This document shows, piece by piece, positions 1 through 10,400 of a stretch of 64,000 bases of DNA. Both the position numbers and the translations under genes were made by a program. Numbering within the stretch: position 1 is the first letter of the stretch; each line of letters starts with the position of its first letter. The notes under the pieces are model-generated. The model had not been told where the DNA came from. It worked only from the letters and a program-made list of their open reading frames with translations, and ran no database searches. The DNA is from Limnospira platensis (lineage in GTDB: Bacteria > Cyanobacteriota > Cyanobacteriia > Cyanobacteriales > Microcoleaceae): the NCBI RefSeq assembly GCF_046480435.1, contig NZ_PKGC01000020.1; one strand, 5' to 3'.

Positions 1-136
1 CATTAACGGCTCTGAACAAACTCTGCGGGCGGTGATTCCGGCTGACCAACTTTGGGAAAGTGAGCAGGTAAAATTAAGCCTATCGCGAAAACAGATGCAC
101 TGGTTTGATCTCGAATCAGGCGATCGCCTAAATTAA
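1..136 (+). CDS. ABC transporter ATP-binding protein, C-terminal end (partial)
   Basis: The window opens inside a reading frame whose last 44 residues end with the sequence MHWFDLESGDRLN and a TAA stop at 134-136. A TOBE-like tail ending in a phrase of the type H-x-F-D-x-x-(S/T)-G-x-R-(L/I) is typical of MalK/UgpC/PotA-class ATPases that energise sugar or polyamine uptake. The ATPase core lies outside the window, so the substrate cannot be called. Two hairpins follow directly. Confidence 0.55.
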   Translation, partial: INGSEQTLRAVIPADQLWESEQVKLSLSRKQMHWFDLESGDRLN

Positions 137-182
137 CTCAATTGTTGAGTACATCCCTAGGGGCAACTAGCAACAGTTGCCC
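136..182 (+). terminator. Tandem hairpins after the partial ABC ATPase
   Basis: Two perfect inverted repeats follow the stop codon: ACTCAA-3 nt-TTGAGT at 136-150, and GGGCAACT-6 nt-AGTTGCCC at 161-182. There is no clean T-tract after the second stem, only AT-rich sequence. They could end the upstream transcript or lie in the leader of the next gene. Confidence 0.5.
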
Positions 183-242
183 AGTTAATTAATTATAATG
201 GTATACTGATGTCACTCCCTAGCCATTGAATTAGATTAACCT

Positions 243-446
243 ATGCAAGACTTTTTTCAGAATGTATCCCGCTATCCCCGCTACCTGATTACGTTTACTC
301 TGGGGATTTTCTATTTCCTGTTTGAACGTCTCAAACCTCTTTTAAACCGTCCTGTGACAGCGATCGCCCTGTTAAGTTTACTAATAAGTGTATTCTCATT
401 TACCTACTTTACCCTCCAAGGAATGTTAGGTTTAAATGCACTTTAG
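243..446 (+). CDS. ycf33: DUF751 (Ycf33-like) small membrane protein
   Basis: The protein has 67 residues with two hydrophobic segments, at about 15-28 and 39-62. The opening (MQDFFQNVSRYPRYLITFTLG) and length match the DUF751/Ycf33 family found in cyanobacteria and in some plastid genomes. The function is unknown, and membrane insertion, probably thylakoid or plasma membrane, is inferred from the hydrophobicity. The ATG at 243 is the only sensible start. A strong hairpin follows the gene, so it is probably monocistronic. Confidence 0.85.
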   Translation: MQDFFQNVSRYPRYLITFTLGIFYFLFERLKPLLNRPVTAIALLSLLISVFSFTYFTLQGMLGLNAL

Positions 447-468
447 GCCAAAACCTGATAGTTTATAG

Positions 469-510
469 ATAGGGAAGTTGGGACTAAAATCAGATCTCAA
501 CTTCCCCTAT
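469..510 (+). terminator. Hairpin after ycf33
   Basis: A 12-bp stem with one bulged C is formed by ATAGGGAAGTTG and CAACTTCCCCTAT around a 17-nt loop. It sits 22 bp after the ycf33 stop and 26 bp before the next start. It is stable enough to terminate transcription, but no T-run follows, so a leader-hairpin role for the downstream kinase is possible. Confidence 0.5.
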
Positions 511-536
511 TAGATCATATCATCACTCACCTAGCT

Positions 537-3500
537 ATGATGCGTCTCCCCAAAATGTGGTCTATCCGTCGTCGCTTAATCACCGGGATATCCTCTAAAA
601 TATCGCTGCGGGGACTGTTAGTTATACCTTTCGTAGTCCAAATTTTTGCAACTGTTGGTATCGTAGGATATCTGTCTTTCAGAAACGGACAGAAAGCGGT
701 TGATTATCTAGCTTACAGGTTGATTGTTGAAATTGTAAATCGCATTGAAGAAAATATAACTCACTACTTAGAAATTCCTTTTATAGTAGGTCGGGATATT
801 CAAGATGCCGTAGCTTTGGGATTACTAGATGTTGAAGATTTATCAGGATGGGAATTGTATTTCTGGAGAAAAGCTAACTTTTTTGAATCCATTGATATTA
901 TTTCTCTTGGTAATAAGCAGGGAGAATATCGCTCAACTTCCCGCACTAAAGATGGTCAATTACAAATAGGAATTGCTGGCGCATATACCAACTTTGATTT
1001 GTATCGCTACAATAGCTTGGAGGCAATTAATAGACAACCACCAGATTATATTGATCCCGATTATGATCCTCGTTTACGACCCTGGTATCGGGTGGCGATC
1101 GGCACTGATCAACCTGTTTGGAGCCAAATTTATACCCGGTTTGAACCTCCCCCAATTCTGCAAATTAGTGCTAGTAAAATTATTTCTTCTTCCCCTGATT
1201 CCACGGAAGCTGATGGAGTCATGAGTATTGTGATCAGTCTGTCTTATATTGGTCAAGTTTTGAATAGTTTAGATATTGGAGAAACGGGAAAGGCATTTAT
1301 TATTGATCATGAAGGTTTATTAGTAGCAAGTTCTACCTCAGAACCCCTGTTTAAACAGGAAGAAGATCGCATCATTAGACAGGCTGCTTTAGTTAGTACC
1401 AACCCTTTAATTCAAGAAATTAGTCAATATTTAAAAGATGAATTTGATAGATTTGATCGCATCGATAATTCTTATTTTAGAAAAATCCCATTTAATGGTG
1501 AAACTCAATATATAAAACTGCTACCTTTTCGGGATGAACGAGGTTTAAGATGGTTGATTGTGGTGGTGATTCCCGAAGCCGATTTTATGCACAATATCCA
1601 AAATAATACCCGCCTTACCATGGGATTATCTGTAATTGCTTTAGCAGTAGCGATCGCCATAGGATGGATAACCGGAGAGTGGATTACTCGCCCCATTATC
1701 GATTTAGCCAAAGCTGCTAACGCCCTATCTAGGGGCGACTGGAATCAGAAAGTCGGAAATAGTTGCACTCAAGAACTTCGCACCCTCGCCAGGTCTTTTA
1801 AACAAATGCGGGGACAATTAAAACTTTCCTATAGTCAACTTCAGGAATACTCCTATAGGTTAGAACAAAAAGTGGCAGAGCGTACTCAACAACTGGAACA
1901 AAAAGTGAAAATTGCCGAAGCCGCCGTGCGAGAACGTAAAGCCGCAGAAGCTGCACTTAGGGAGTCAGAACAAAAATTTTCGACAGCCTTTCATGCAGCC
2001 CCTAACCCCATTACAATCAGTCGTCTTGATGATGGTATTCACCTAGAAGTTAATGAAAGTTTTTGCTTAGTCACCGGCTACAATTCCGAAGAAATTATCA
2101 ATCGCACCTTTGACGAACTCAACCTCTGGGTATATTCTGAGCAACGGTCAGAGATGTTAGGTATTATAGCCAAAAATCGTCAAGTTCGCAACTTTGAACT
2201 AGAATTCAGAACTAAAAATGGTGAGATTAGAAGCGGATTAATTTCGGCAGATATCATTAATTTGAACAGCCAAGAATGTCTACTTACTAGCAGTAATGAT
2301 ATCACCGATCGCCGCCGAGCAGAAGAAGCTCTCCGCCGCCAATTTGAGAGAGAAAGACTGCTGCGACAAATCACGGAGGAACTGAGATCTAGTTTGGATT
2401 CCCAGCAAATTTTTCAAACTGCCGCCAACCGTATTGGTCAAACCTTCGCGGTCGATCGCTGTACAATTTACACTTATTTATCTAGCCCCAAACCTCAAAT
2501 TAAAGCTGTTGCGGAATATTTAAAATGCCAGTATCCCCCAATTTTAAATCAGCAATATTCCCTCGACAATTATCCCTATATTGACAGGATTCTCAGTCAG
2601 GATATCGCCATCATTACCGAAGATATTAACAGGGATAACAACCTACAAGGAGCCCTAGAGTTTTGCCAGCAATTTGAAATCAAATCTCTTTTAGCTATTC
2701 GCACATCCTATCACAGCGAACCCAACGGCGCAATTTATCTAAGTCAATGTAGCAACAGTCGCACCTGGACAGATGAAGAAATCGATCTTTTAGAATCAGT
2801 AGCTGCTAAAATGGGAATAGCCCTCGCCCAAGCCAATTTATTAGAACGAGAAAAACAACAAAGGCTGAAACTAGCTACCCAAAATATTGCCCTAGAAGAA
2901 GGCAGACGCGCTGCCGATGCTGCCAACCGTGCCAAAAGTACATTTTTAGCCAATATGAGCCATGAATTAAGAACCCCCCTTAATGCGATTCTGGGGTTTA
3001 GTCAATTGATGGCTGATAACCCCATATTTGCTGAAGGTTCCCAGGAATTAGCAATTATTAATCGCAGTGGTGAACACCTCCTAGAACTGATTAATGATAT
3101 TCTGGATTTATCCAAAATTGAAGCGGGAAAAATCACTTTCGAAATTCATCCTTTTGACCTGCATCGCCTTCTGGAAACCTTGGAGGAAATGTTTAAATTA
3201 AAAGCTGCCAATCAAGATATTATCTTAACTATTAATCGCCCCATATATTTACCTCGATATGTGTTAGGTGATGAGAAAAAGCTGCGACAAGTTTTAATCA
3301 ATTTACTCGCTAATGCTATTAAATTCACCATAGCCGGGGAAGTTACATTATACACTAAGACTCTACCAACACCTAAAGATGCTGAGACAGATTCTAATAC
3401 TGTACTGATGCAGTTTATGGTTGAAGATACAGGGCCAGGAATATCGAGTGAGGAAATCAATGCTTTATTTGATGCTTTTGTGCAAACAGAAATCGGGCGT

Positions 3501-4328
3501 TATTCTCAGGAAGGAACCGGGTTAGGGTTGCCAATTAGTCGAAAATTTGTGCAGTTAATGGGAGGAGATATTACAGTTGATAGCACTAGGGGTGTGGGGA
3601 GTAAATTTAGTTTTGAGATTCCCTTAGATTTGGCTACAGCCCAGCCCCTGACTATTACTCCTCTGTCTAGCCGGAAAATTTCCATTGAATCTGATGGTCA
3701 AAATTACCAAATTTTAGTAGTAGATGAAGTTCCAGAAAACCGACTATTGGTAGCTAGAATTATAGAACCTTTAGGATTTCAGGTTTTGGAAGCAGAAAAT
3801 GGTCGGGAGGCGATCGCCACTTGGGAAACTCACAAACCGCAACTAATTTGGATGGATATGCGGATGCCAATTATGGATGGCTATGAGGCGACGCGCCAAA
3901 TTCGATCGCGTCCCTGTGGTGATCAAGTTAAAATAATTGCTCTCACCGCCAGCGCCCTAAGTGAACAGGAAGTAGATATTATAGATGCTGGCTGTGATGA
4001 TATCTTACGCAAACCTTTTCAGAATCCCGATTTACTGGAAAAAATGGCAATTCATTTAGGTCTGCGCTACCGTTATCTGATGGAAGCTAACCCCCCTAGC
4101 GCTGCTTCTCAATCACTGCGCCCCCTTACACCGCAAGCCTTAATGGTGATGCCTTTCGATTGGCTAAAACGGCTTCATAAGGCGGCTATTTCTGGGGATG
4201 ATGCGGAGGTATTCCAATTAATTACTCAAATTCCCGAATCAGAAACGGAATTGGTGGCCACTCTCACGGAGTTGGTAAATAATTTTCGATTAGATACAAT
4301 AAATGATGTTACTCAAACTTTGATTTGA
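537..4328 (+). CDS. Hybrid sensor histidine kinase (dCache-HAMP-PAS-GAF-HisKA-HATPase-REC)
   Basis: A 1263-residue membrane hybrid kinase. Order: membrane segment about 26-48, extracellular double-Cache-like sensor about 50-350, membrane segment about 362-383, HAMP about 384-437, coiled coil, PAS about 475-595, GAF about 610-770, dimerisation/phosphoacceptor domain with NMSHELRTP (His809), ATPase domain with N-box near 919-930, DTGPGIS and GTGLGLPIS, then a receiver with WMDMRMPIMDGYE (Asp1107) and the conserved K in LRKPF. About 80 residues after the receiver hold no clear Hpt motif. The acidic pair at the start of the receiver is D-E instead of D-D, which is tolerated in the family. All catalytic motifs are present, so it should be active. 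The next gene starts 23 bp downstream and is probably its partner. The ligand of the Cache domain is not predictable. Confidence 0.93.
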   Translation: MMRLPKMWSIRRRLITGISSKISLRGLLVIPFVVQIFATVGIVGYLSFRNGQKAVDYLAYRLIVEIVNRIEENITHYLEIPFIVGRDIQDAVALGLLDVEDLSGWELYFWRKANFFESIDIISLGNKQGEYRSTSRTKDGQLQIGIAGAYTNFDLYRYNSLEAINRQPPDYIDPDYDPRLRPWYRVAIGTDQPVWSQIYTRFEPPPILQISASKIISSSPDSTEADGVMSIVISLSYIGQVLNSLDIGETGKAFIIDHEGLLVASSTSEPLFKQEEDRIIRQAALVSTNPLIQEISQYLKDEFDRFDRIDNSYFRKIPFNGETQYIKLLPFRDERGLRWLIVVVIPEADFMHNIQNNTRLTMGLSVIALAVAIAIGWITGEWITRPIIDLAKAANALSRGDWNQKVGNSCTQELRTLARSFKQMRGQLKLSYSQLQEYSYRLEQKVAERTQQLEQKVKIAEAAVRERKAAEAALRESEQKFSTAFHAAPNPITISRLDDGIHLEVNESFCLVTGYNSEEIINRTFDELNLWVYSEQRSEMLGIIAKNRQVRNFELEFRTKNGEIRSGLISADIINLNSQECLLTSSNDITDRRRAEEALRRQFERERLLRQITEELRSSLDSQQIFQTAANRIGQTFAVDRCTIYTYLSSPKPQIKAVAEYLKCQYPPILNQQYSLDNYPYIDRILSQDIAIITEDINRDNNLQGALEFCQQFEIKSLLAIRTSYHSEPNGAIYLSQCSNSRTWTDEEIDLLESVAAKMGIALAQANLLEREKQQRLKLATQNIALEEGRRAADAANRAKSTFLANMSHELRTPLNAILGFSQLMADNPIFAEGSQELAIINRSGEHLLELINDILDLSKIEAGKITFEIHPFDLHRLLETLEEMFKLKAANQDIILTINRPIYLPRYVLGDEKKLRQVLINLLANAIKFTIAGEVTLYTKTLPTPKDAETDSNTVLMQFMVEDTGPGISSEEINALFDAFVQTEIGRYSQEGTGLGLPISRKFVQLMGGDITVDSTRGVGSKFSFEIPLDLATAQPLTITPLSSRKISIESDGQNYQILVVDEVPENRLLVARIIEPLGFQVLEAENGREAIATWETHKPQLIWMDMRMPIMDGYEATRQIRSRPCGDQVKIIALTASALSEQEVDIIDAGCDDILRKPFQNPDLLEKMAIHLGLRYRYLMEANPPSAASQSLRPLTPQALMVMPFDWLKRLHKAAISGDDAEVFQLITQIPESETELVATLTELVNNFRLDTINDVTQTLI

Positions 4329-4351
4329 GTTGTATTATAGGGATTTCCAAT

Positions 4352-5536
4352 ATGAATCGCGATATTAGTTCGGAATTTCAACCTGATATTTTGATTGTTG
4401 ATGATATTCCAGAGAACCTGCGCCTCCTGTCGCAAATGTTACTAGAACAGGGCTATAAAGTCCGTAAAGCTATCAATGGTCAGCGGGCGCTACAGGCGGT
4501 AGAAGCGGAAACACCTGATTTGATTTTACTGGATATTATGATGCCAGAATTAGACGGTTATCAGGTGGCTAAATATTTAAAGGATGACCCGACAACTAGA
4601 GAGATTCCTATTATTTTTCTGAGTGCGTTGAGTGATACGATGGATAAGGTATTAGCTTTTGATTTGGGAGGGGTAGATTATATTACTAAACCCTTTCATG
4701 TGCAGGAAGTCTTAGCGAGGGTGAGAACCCAGCTAACTATTAGTCAACAAAAACAGCAATTAATCACCCAAAATCATGAATTAGAGCGAGAAATTACGGA
4801 GCGCCAAAATATAGAATCGGCACTGCGGATTTATATTCATGCCATGTCCCATGATTTACGAAATCCGGTTACTGGAATGTTAATGGTGCTGCAAAATCTC
4901 CTGAAAAAAATACCAGAAAATTATGAAGAATTACCTGTAGCCCCATCAATTTTAAAGCGCATGGCTAACAGTTGCACGCGCCAATTGGCTTTGATTAATT
5001 CCCTTGTGCAAACCAGCGATATAGAATTAAAAGGTATTCATCTTAATTGTCAATCGTTAAATTTGCGTCAATTTACTAACAGATTATCTCTAGAATTAGA
5101 GCTAATTTTACAAAAGGAACAAGCGGAAATAAACAATCAGATACCGGAGAATTTACCGGCTGTTCAAGCTGACCCTAATCAGCTATGGAGAGTTTTTGAT
5201 AATCTGTTATATAATGCGATTAAATATAATCCTCCGGGTATTATTATCACTCTGTCAGCGGAGTTAATTACAGAATTTATCTCCCTAAAAAATACCGAGG
5301 TTAAGTTAATCCGATGCACTGTAAAAGACAATGGTAATGGTATGAGTGAACAGGAATTAGATGGGATTTTTGATTTATATAAACGGGGGCGAACTGTGGG
5401 TAATATTCAAGGGTTAGGTTTGGGTTTATATTTGTGTCGGCAAATTATCAACGCCCACGGTGGTAAAATAGGTGCGATCGCCACTCCGAAGGAAGGAGCA
5501 ACATTCTGGTTTACTTTACCTATATTTGATGAGTAA
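4352..5536 (+). CDS. Response regulator-histidine kinase fusion
   Basis: 394 residues from the ATG at 4352. A TTG start at 4325, overlapping the previous stop, is open but less likely. An N-terminal receiver (LIVDDIPEN, Asp61 in LLDIMMPELDGYQ, KPF) is joined through a short coiled coil to a cytoplasmic kinase with AMSHDLRNPVTG (His167), N-box NLLYNAIKYNPPG, DNGNGMS and GLGLGLYLCRQI. No membrane segment is seen. This layout is common in cyanobacteria and places the protein downstream of a sensor in a phosphorelay. The 23-bp gap to the hybrid kinase suggests one operon and one pathway. The downstream output is not encoded here. Confidence 0.9.
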   Translation: MNRDISSEFQPDILIVDDIPENLRLLSQMLLEQGYKVRKAINGQRALQAVEAETPDLILLDIMMPELDGYQVAKYLKDDPTTREIPIIFLSALSDTMDKVLAFDLGGVDYITKPFHVQEVLARVRTQLTISQQKQQLITQNHELEREITERQNIESALRIYIHAMSHDLRNPVTGMLMVLQNLLKKIPENYEELPVAPSILKRMANSCTRQLALINSLVQTSDIELKGIHLNCQSLNLRQFTNRLSLELELILQKEQAEINNQIPENLPAVQADPNQLWRVFDNLLYNAIKYNPPGIIITLSAELITEFISLKNTEVKLIRCTVKDNGNGMSEQELDGIFDLYKRGRTVGNIQGLGLGLYLCRQIINAHGGKIGAIATPKEGATFWFTLPIFDE

Positions 5537-5582
5537 CTAGACATATAAACACTGCTATCAACAGCGGGATTATTGCTGATAT

Positions 5583-7444
5583 TTATTTCCATCCTAGAAG
5601 GCGTAAAATCGGGATAATTACATAGTGAATTACTGCCAAAGATAAAGCAATGGTGCAGCCCAATAAACCGACAAAAGTAATACCAGACCAGAACTGTAAC
5701 CACTCTGGTATCAGGCCAACTTGGGGAAATTGTAGTAATAGATCAATTTGCCGAATCTCCAAGTTAGCTAAACCCCAAAAAATGGCGCTGGTGGTGCTGG
5801 CGGAAACGATCGCATAAACCGAGCGATGGCTTTTCCAACCCAATCCCCACGTTAAAATAAGGGTAGTAATTCCTATACAAAACCATCTCGCCATAGCCAA
5901 ATTGCCCAACCCTGGCACTGAGGAGATGGTACTGATAATGCGCCACAGTAACCCCCCCGTTAAATATCCTAATACACCCATCCCGGCCGCCCATTTATAG
6001 CGACGGCGTTGATTAAAACCTGCGCCATCGGTCAAGCCCAAACCTGTGCCTAAACCAGCTAAACTTAACACTATAATTTCCGCGCCCAAATTATTAGATA
6101 GATGACGGAAAAACAGGTGTAAAGAAGGCTTGAGTAAATCCCCTAATATTTGACCGAAGGGAGACTGATAGGCTAAAATAAACCCTAACCCTGCCCCCAC
6201 CATGCCTCCTGAACTAGCCAGCCCGATTTGCCAAAGGGTTTGAGTGGTAGCCTGAGATATAGCCAGGACGCTCCGCCCAACCAATTGTAATCCCGTCCAG
6301 ATAATGCGATCGACTTCAATCAATGCAGTTTTGATCACATCGAGACACAGTTGAGGAAATGACATCATTCGGCGGGGATGCTTTTTCATTCTGGCGATGC
6401 GGAATAGATCGGTTTGAATATCATCAGCATTTTGGGGGCGGTTATTTAGATCATTCTCGACCATACAATCAAGTAATTCCGCCAAGGCTGGAGTGATTGC
6501 CACCCGATGCCATTGCAATTTTCCGGTCATGGGGTCTTCAAGTTCGGCGGGAAACACACCCGTTAACAGGTGGATACAGGTTCGCCCCAAAGCATAAAAA
6601 TCGGCAGCCGGAGTTATGGCGGCTCCAACTATTTGNNNNNNNNNNNNNNNNNNNNNNNNNNNNNNNNNNNNNNNNNNNNNNNNNNNNNNNNNNNNNNNNN
6701 NNNNNNNNNNNNNNGGGGACTATAACCGGGAGAAACTAGGCGGGTATGGCTTCTGGGGGTAGTTTCTCGATCGCTATGGACTAAAGCCCCAATTTGTTTC
6801 GCGCCGCCAAAGTCAATCATCACCAAGGGACTATCGGCAAGGTGGTTGTAGTCGAGGGTTTGTGGGTGGGGTAAACGCAACATCAGGTTAGACGGTTTCA
6901 GGTCTCGGTGTACAATTCCGCGTTTGTGTAACTCCCGCAAAATATCCAAAGCCTGATGCAGCCACAGCATGACCAACTCTTCAGGACAGCCTTGGGGATA
7001 TTCGGCGAGAACTTCCTCCAAGGTAGGGCCGTTAATTTTTTCCATGACTAAGCAGGGAAATTCTAACGGTTTACGGTTGCGTCTTCGTAGGAAAAAATAG
7101 CCGTCTGGGACTACCCGTGGGACTCCCGAATGGTGTAGGGATGCCAAAACTCTGGCTTCTTGTTCAAATAATTCTAGGGCTTTGGGGTCGGGTTGCACGA
7201 GGACTTTCAGGACTTTTTCGGATTTGGTTTTCAAGTCCCAAATGGTGTACAGCCGGGAAAATCCCCCACTTCCTAGACTATCTAAGGGAATATAGCGATC
7301 GTTGAGTTGCAATGGCGCACCGCAACTTTGACAAAACCTATTACCCCAAGGCTGGCCGTGGGGTTTAGGGCATTTGGGGTTAATACAGTGAACAGTAGAT
7401 GAAACGGGATGTTCCACGATAGCGACCTTAGTGGTCCAACTCAA
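5583..7444 (-). CDS. Membrane Ser/Thr protein kinase with N-terminal zinc ribbon (contains assembly gap)
   Basis: One gene split by an N-run at 6636-6714. The upstream part (start 7444) has a Cys cluster ending in CQSCG, a glycine loop LGSGGFSRLY, the VAIK-type lysine in VLKVL, HRDLKPSN and IDFGGAK. After the gap the frame resumes with ADFYALGRTCIHLLTG, the usual continuation of cyanobacterial Hanks-type kinases. The C-terminal third carries about four to five hydrophobic membrane segments. The two halves are out of frame only because the 79-N run is not the true gap length; a gap of 3n+2 bases restores the frame. It should phosphorylate Ser/Thr of unknown partners from the cytoplasmic face. 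It is convergent with the response regulator-kinase gene and lies downstream of the TPR-glycosyltransferase gene on the same strand, 48 bp away. Confidence 0.88.
6636..6714. other. Assembly gap (79 N) inside the Ser/Thr kinase gene
   Basis: A run of N covers the kinase activation segment just after the DFG region. Its length breaks the frame, so it is an estimate and not a measured distance. Confidence 0.98.
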
Positions 7445-7492
7445 CAGTTAATTGTGCTATCGTCCATGATAACGTTTCTGGGCGAGATGTTC

Positions 7493-10400
7493 CTAATTAG
7501 TGACGTGCCTTAATTGTTCAAAAGTTCGATACATTTGAGCGGCTAACTGTTTAGGATTCCACAAGGGGGCGAGGGTGTCTGGTTGTTTAACTCTGGCTAA
7601 ATGGCTACTAATTTGCTGTCTTAATGGGGCATTGTGACCAAATTCAATCCCTAGTTGGGTGTATTCTTCCCAACTCCAAGCTACACCTATATCTAGGTTA
7701 ACTGCTTTTAGGAAAGCATAACCCATCCGCGATAAATACTGTCTGCCTGACCTGGTGACTACGGGTAATTCTGACCATAATGCCTCTAGGTTATGGGTTC
7801 CTCCATTGTAGGGGTAGGAATCTAACATGACATCCGCAACTTTATAAATCGCCCGGTGTTCTTCTTCGGTTTGGGTGAGTCCTAAGAAGATTAAACGATT
7901 TAGATCAACCCCTACTTCTTGGCAGGCTTGGTTATACATTTCTCGCAGGAGTTGGGCATCGCCTTGACCTTTCCGAATTAATACACTATTGGGAACCGAT
8001 CGCAGAATATTAACCTGGGCTTTAATCATCTCCCCATTGGTTTTTCGCCCCGGCGCAACGCATAGATAAGCTACTGCATTCGGGGGGATATTTAACTGTT
8101 GTCTTACCATGTTTCTATCTACGGGACGGGTGGGAAGTCCGGCTATGGCTACGGCGGTATCTGGTAGCCTAACTAGGCGTTCGAGATAATGTTTTTCTAT
8201 TCCTGGTGGGTGACTATGTTGGTCACAAATTAGATAGTGATTACGGGTGAGATAGGGGGCATCAAATCCTAACCAAGTTACACAAACTGGGGCGGGGGAT
8301 TTATGCAAAACTTGCACGTTTACTGGAATGGTTACTGAGTCGAGATCAACTAATACATCAATGCGATCGCTTCGGATTTGTTGACTTAATTCTTCTGGGG
8401 ATGCAAAACCATTAGGATAGGATTTCGGCCAATAACATTTAGCCACGGTTTGTTCATATCTGGCTGTTACCTCGTCGGGGTGCAGTATCCCACTAATATA
8501 TAAATTAATATGGGGGGTAATTGCGGACATTTCTTTGATGACTCCTTCCGCACACCAACCCACGGAATGGCGGCGAAAATGCTTGGAAAGAAAACCGATT
8601 TTTAAAGGTGAACGCGGTTCGGCATAAATCGACGGGGGAGTGGCTATGGGTTCTTGGTAATAATATTGACAAATTAGACGATAAAAGTGGGCGTTTCCTT
8701 CTAAGTTATCCCGGAGGTGAGGAACTGTAAATAAAATGATTTCATAAATTAGCCTAATTTCAATCTGGGTCAGGGTTTCTATGCTATTATTACAGATTTT
8801 TATCAATTCTTCTAGTTTGGCTAATGCCTGTTCACAAGCCCCTGATTGAGTATAGGAAAAAATATAGGCGATCGCACATAGGACTGGTAGAGTTTTACCG
8901 CAGTTTTCCCAGTAGCGATCGGCTACTTTTCGGGCTTTTCCTAAATTGGTGGAATGGCTGAGAAGATCACATAGTTGTTGATAGGCTTCGGCAAAATCTG
9001 GTTTAAGCTCCAGGGCTTTTTCTAGGTTGGCTACGGCTTCTTTGGGTTCCTTTTGTTTTTGAATGTGGGCGAGGCGACAGTAAACTTCTGCCCATTCTGG
9101 TTTTAATTGTAGGGTTTTTTGATAGTTGGCGATCGCCTCTGGTAGTTGTCCAATGGTTGCCTGCATATTAGCTAAATTAGCATAGGCATCGGGAAAATTG
9201 GGTTTCAGCTCAATGACTTTTTGATAGTGATTAATGGCATCTTGGTGGCGGCGCATTTTGGTAAAAATACGGGCGGTGTGTAGATACATTTCTGGCATTT
9301 TGGGGTTGAGAGAAATGGCTTTTTGTAACTGTTCTAAAGCCTCTTCTAATCGGTCTTGCTGCACCCGTAAACAGCCGATATTAGCATAGGGTTCCGCCCA
9401 ATTGGGTTTCCGGGAAATTGCCCGTTGATAACTGGCGATCGCCTGTTCGTATTCACCCCGCCGCGCCAGAATATTGCCAAACTCAAAGTTAAATTCGGCT
9501 TCTACTAAATCGGGTTTTAATTCTAAGGCGATTTTCCAGGAATTAATGGCGGCTTCTGTATTTCCTAATTGTTGATAAACTCTCCCTAAATTCCAATGTA
9601 CCGCCGCCAAGTCCGGTTTAATCTCAATGGACTTTTGATAAGCGGCGATCGCTTCGTTTACCTGCCCATTTTGCAGATACATCGTCGCTAGATTAGCATG
9701 AACTTCCGCAAAATTAGGATTAATTTCTAAGGCTTGATTATAGGCGCGAATTGCTGAGGATATTTTGCCTTGAAAATGTAAGGCATTACCTAGGACTACA
9801 TAGACTAATAAAAAATTAGGATCGAGTTTTAATATTTCCTGACAGGTGGCAACAGTTTCCTCTAATTTGCCTTGAGATAAATATAATTCTGCTTGTTTTT
9901 GTAAAGATAATACCCTGGGATTTATCGGCTTTTCTGCCACAAATTTCTCATCAGTTTTAATTAATAACTGTTCAGTGGGAGAGGTAACTAAATCCTCTGA
10001 TTCCTGGGTGTCTTCCTGATAGTGTAATTCCCCTTCTAAGACTTGACCAGAAAAATCTACCCCCTGTTCATCAAAACTGTCGGTGGCATCTTCTATAAAA
10101 TTCATCGATTCACTGATAGACCCCGAAACTGGAGTTTCTAGCAGAGATTTTAATTCGGCAATTTTGGCGAGAATATCACTATTATTAGCATCAAGTTTTA
10201 GGGCGGTTTGATAATTGGCGATCGCCTCATTAATCTGACGATTTTTTGCCAACGCTTCCCCCAGTTTTAAATAAAATTCTGGTCGATTAGGTTGTAGATT
10301 AATCGCCCGCTGATAACAGGTAATCGCCCCCGAAATATCCCCTGATTTAATCAGAGCATTTCCTAACATCCAATGAACAATCGCTAAATTAGGAGCAATT

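Noticed and set aside
6497..6739. Plus-strand open frame across the N-run in the kinase gene
   Set aside because: It is the complement of the kinase gene and is prolonged only by N codons.
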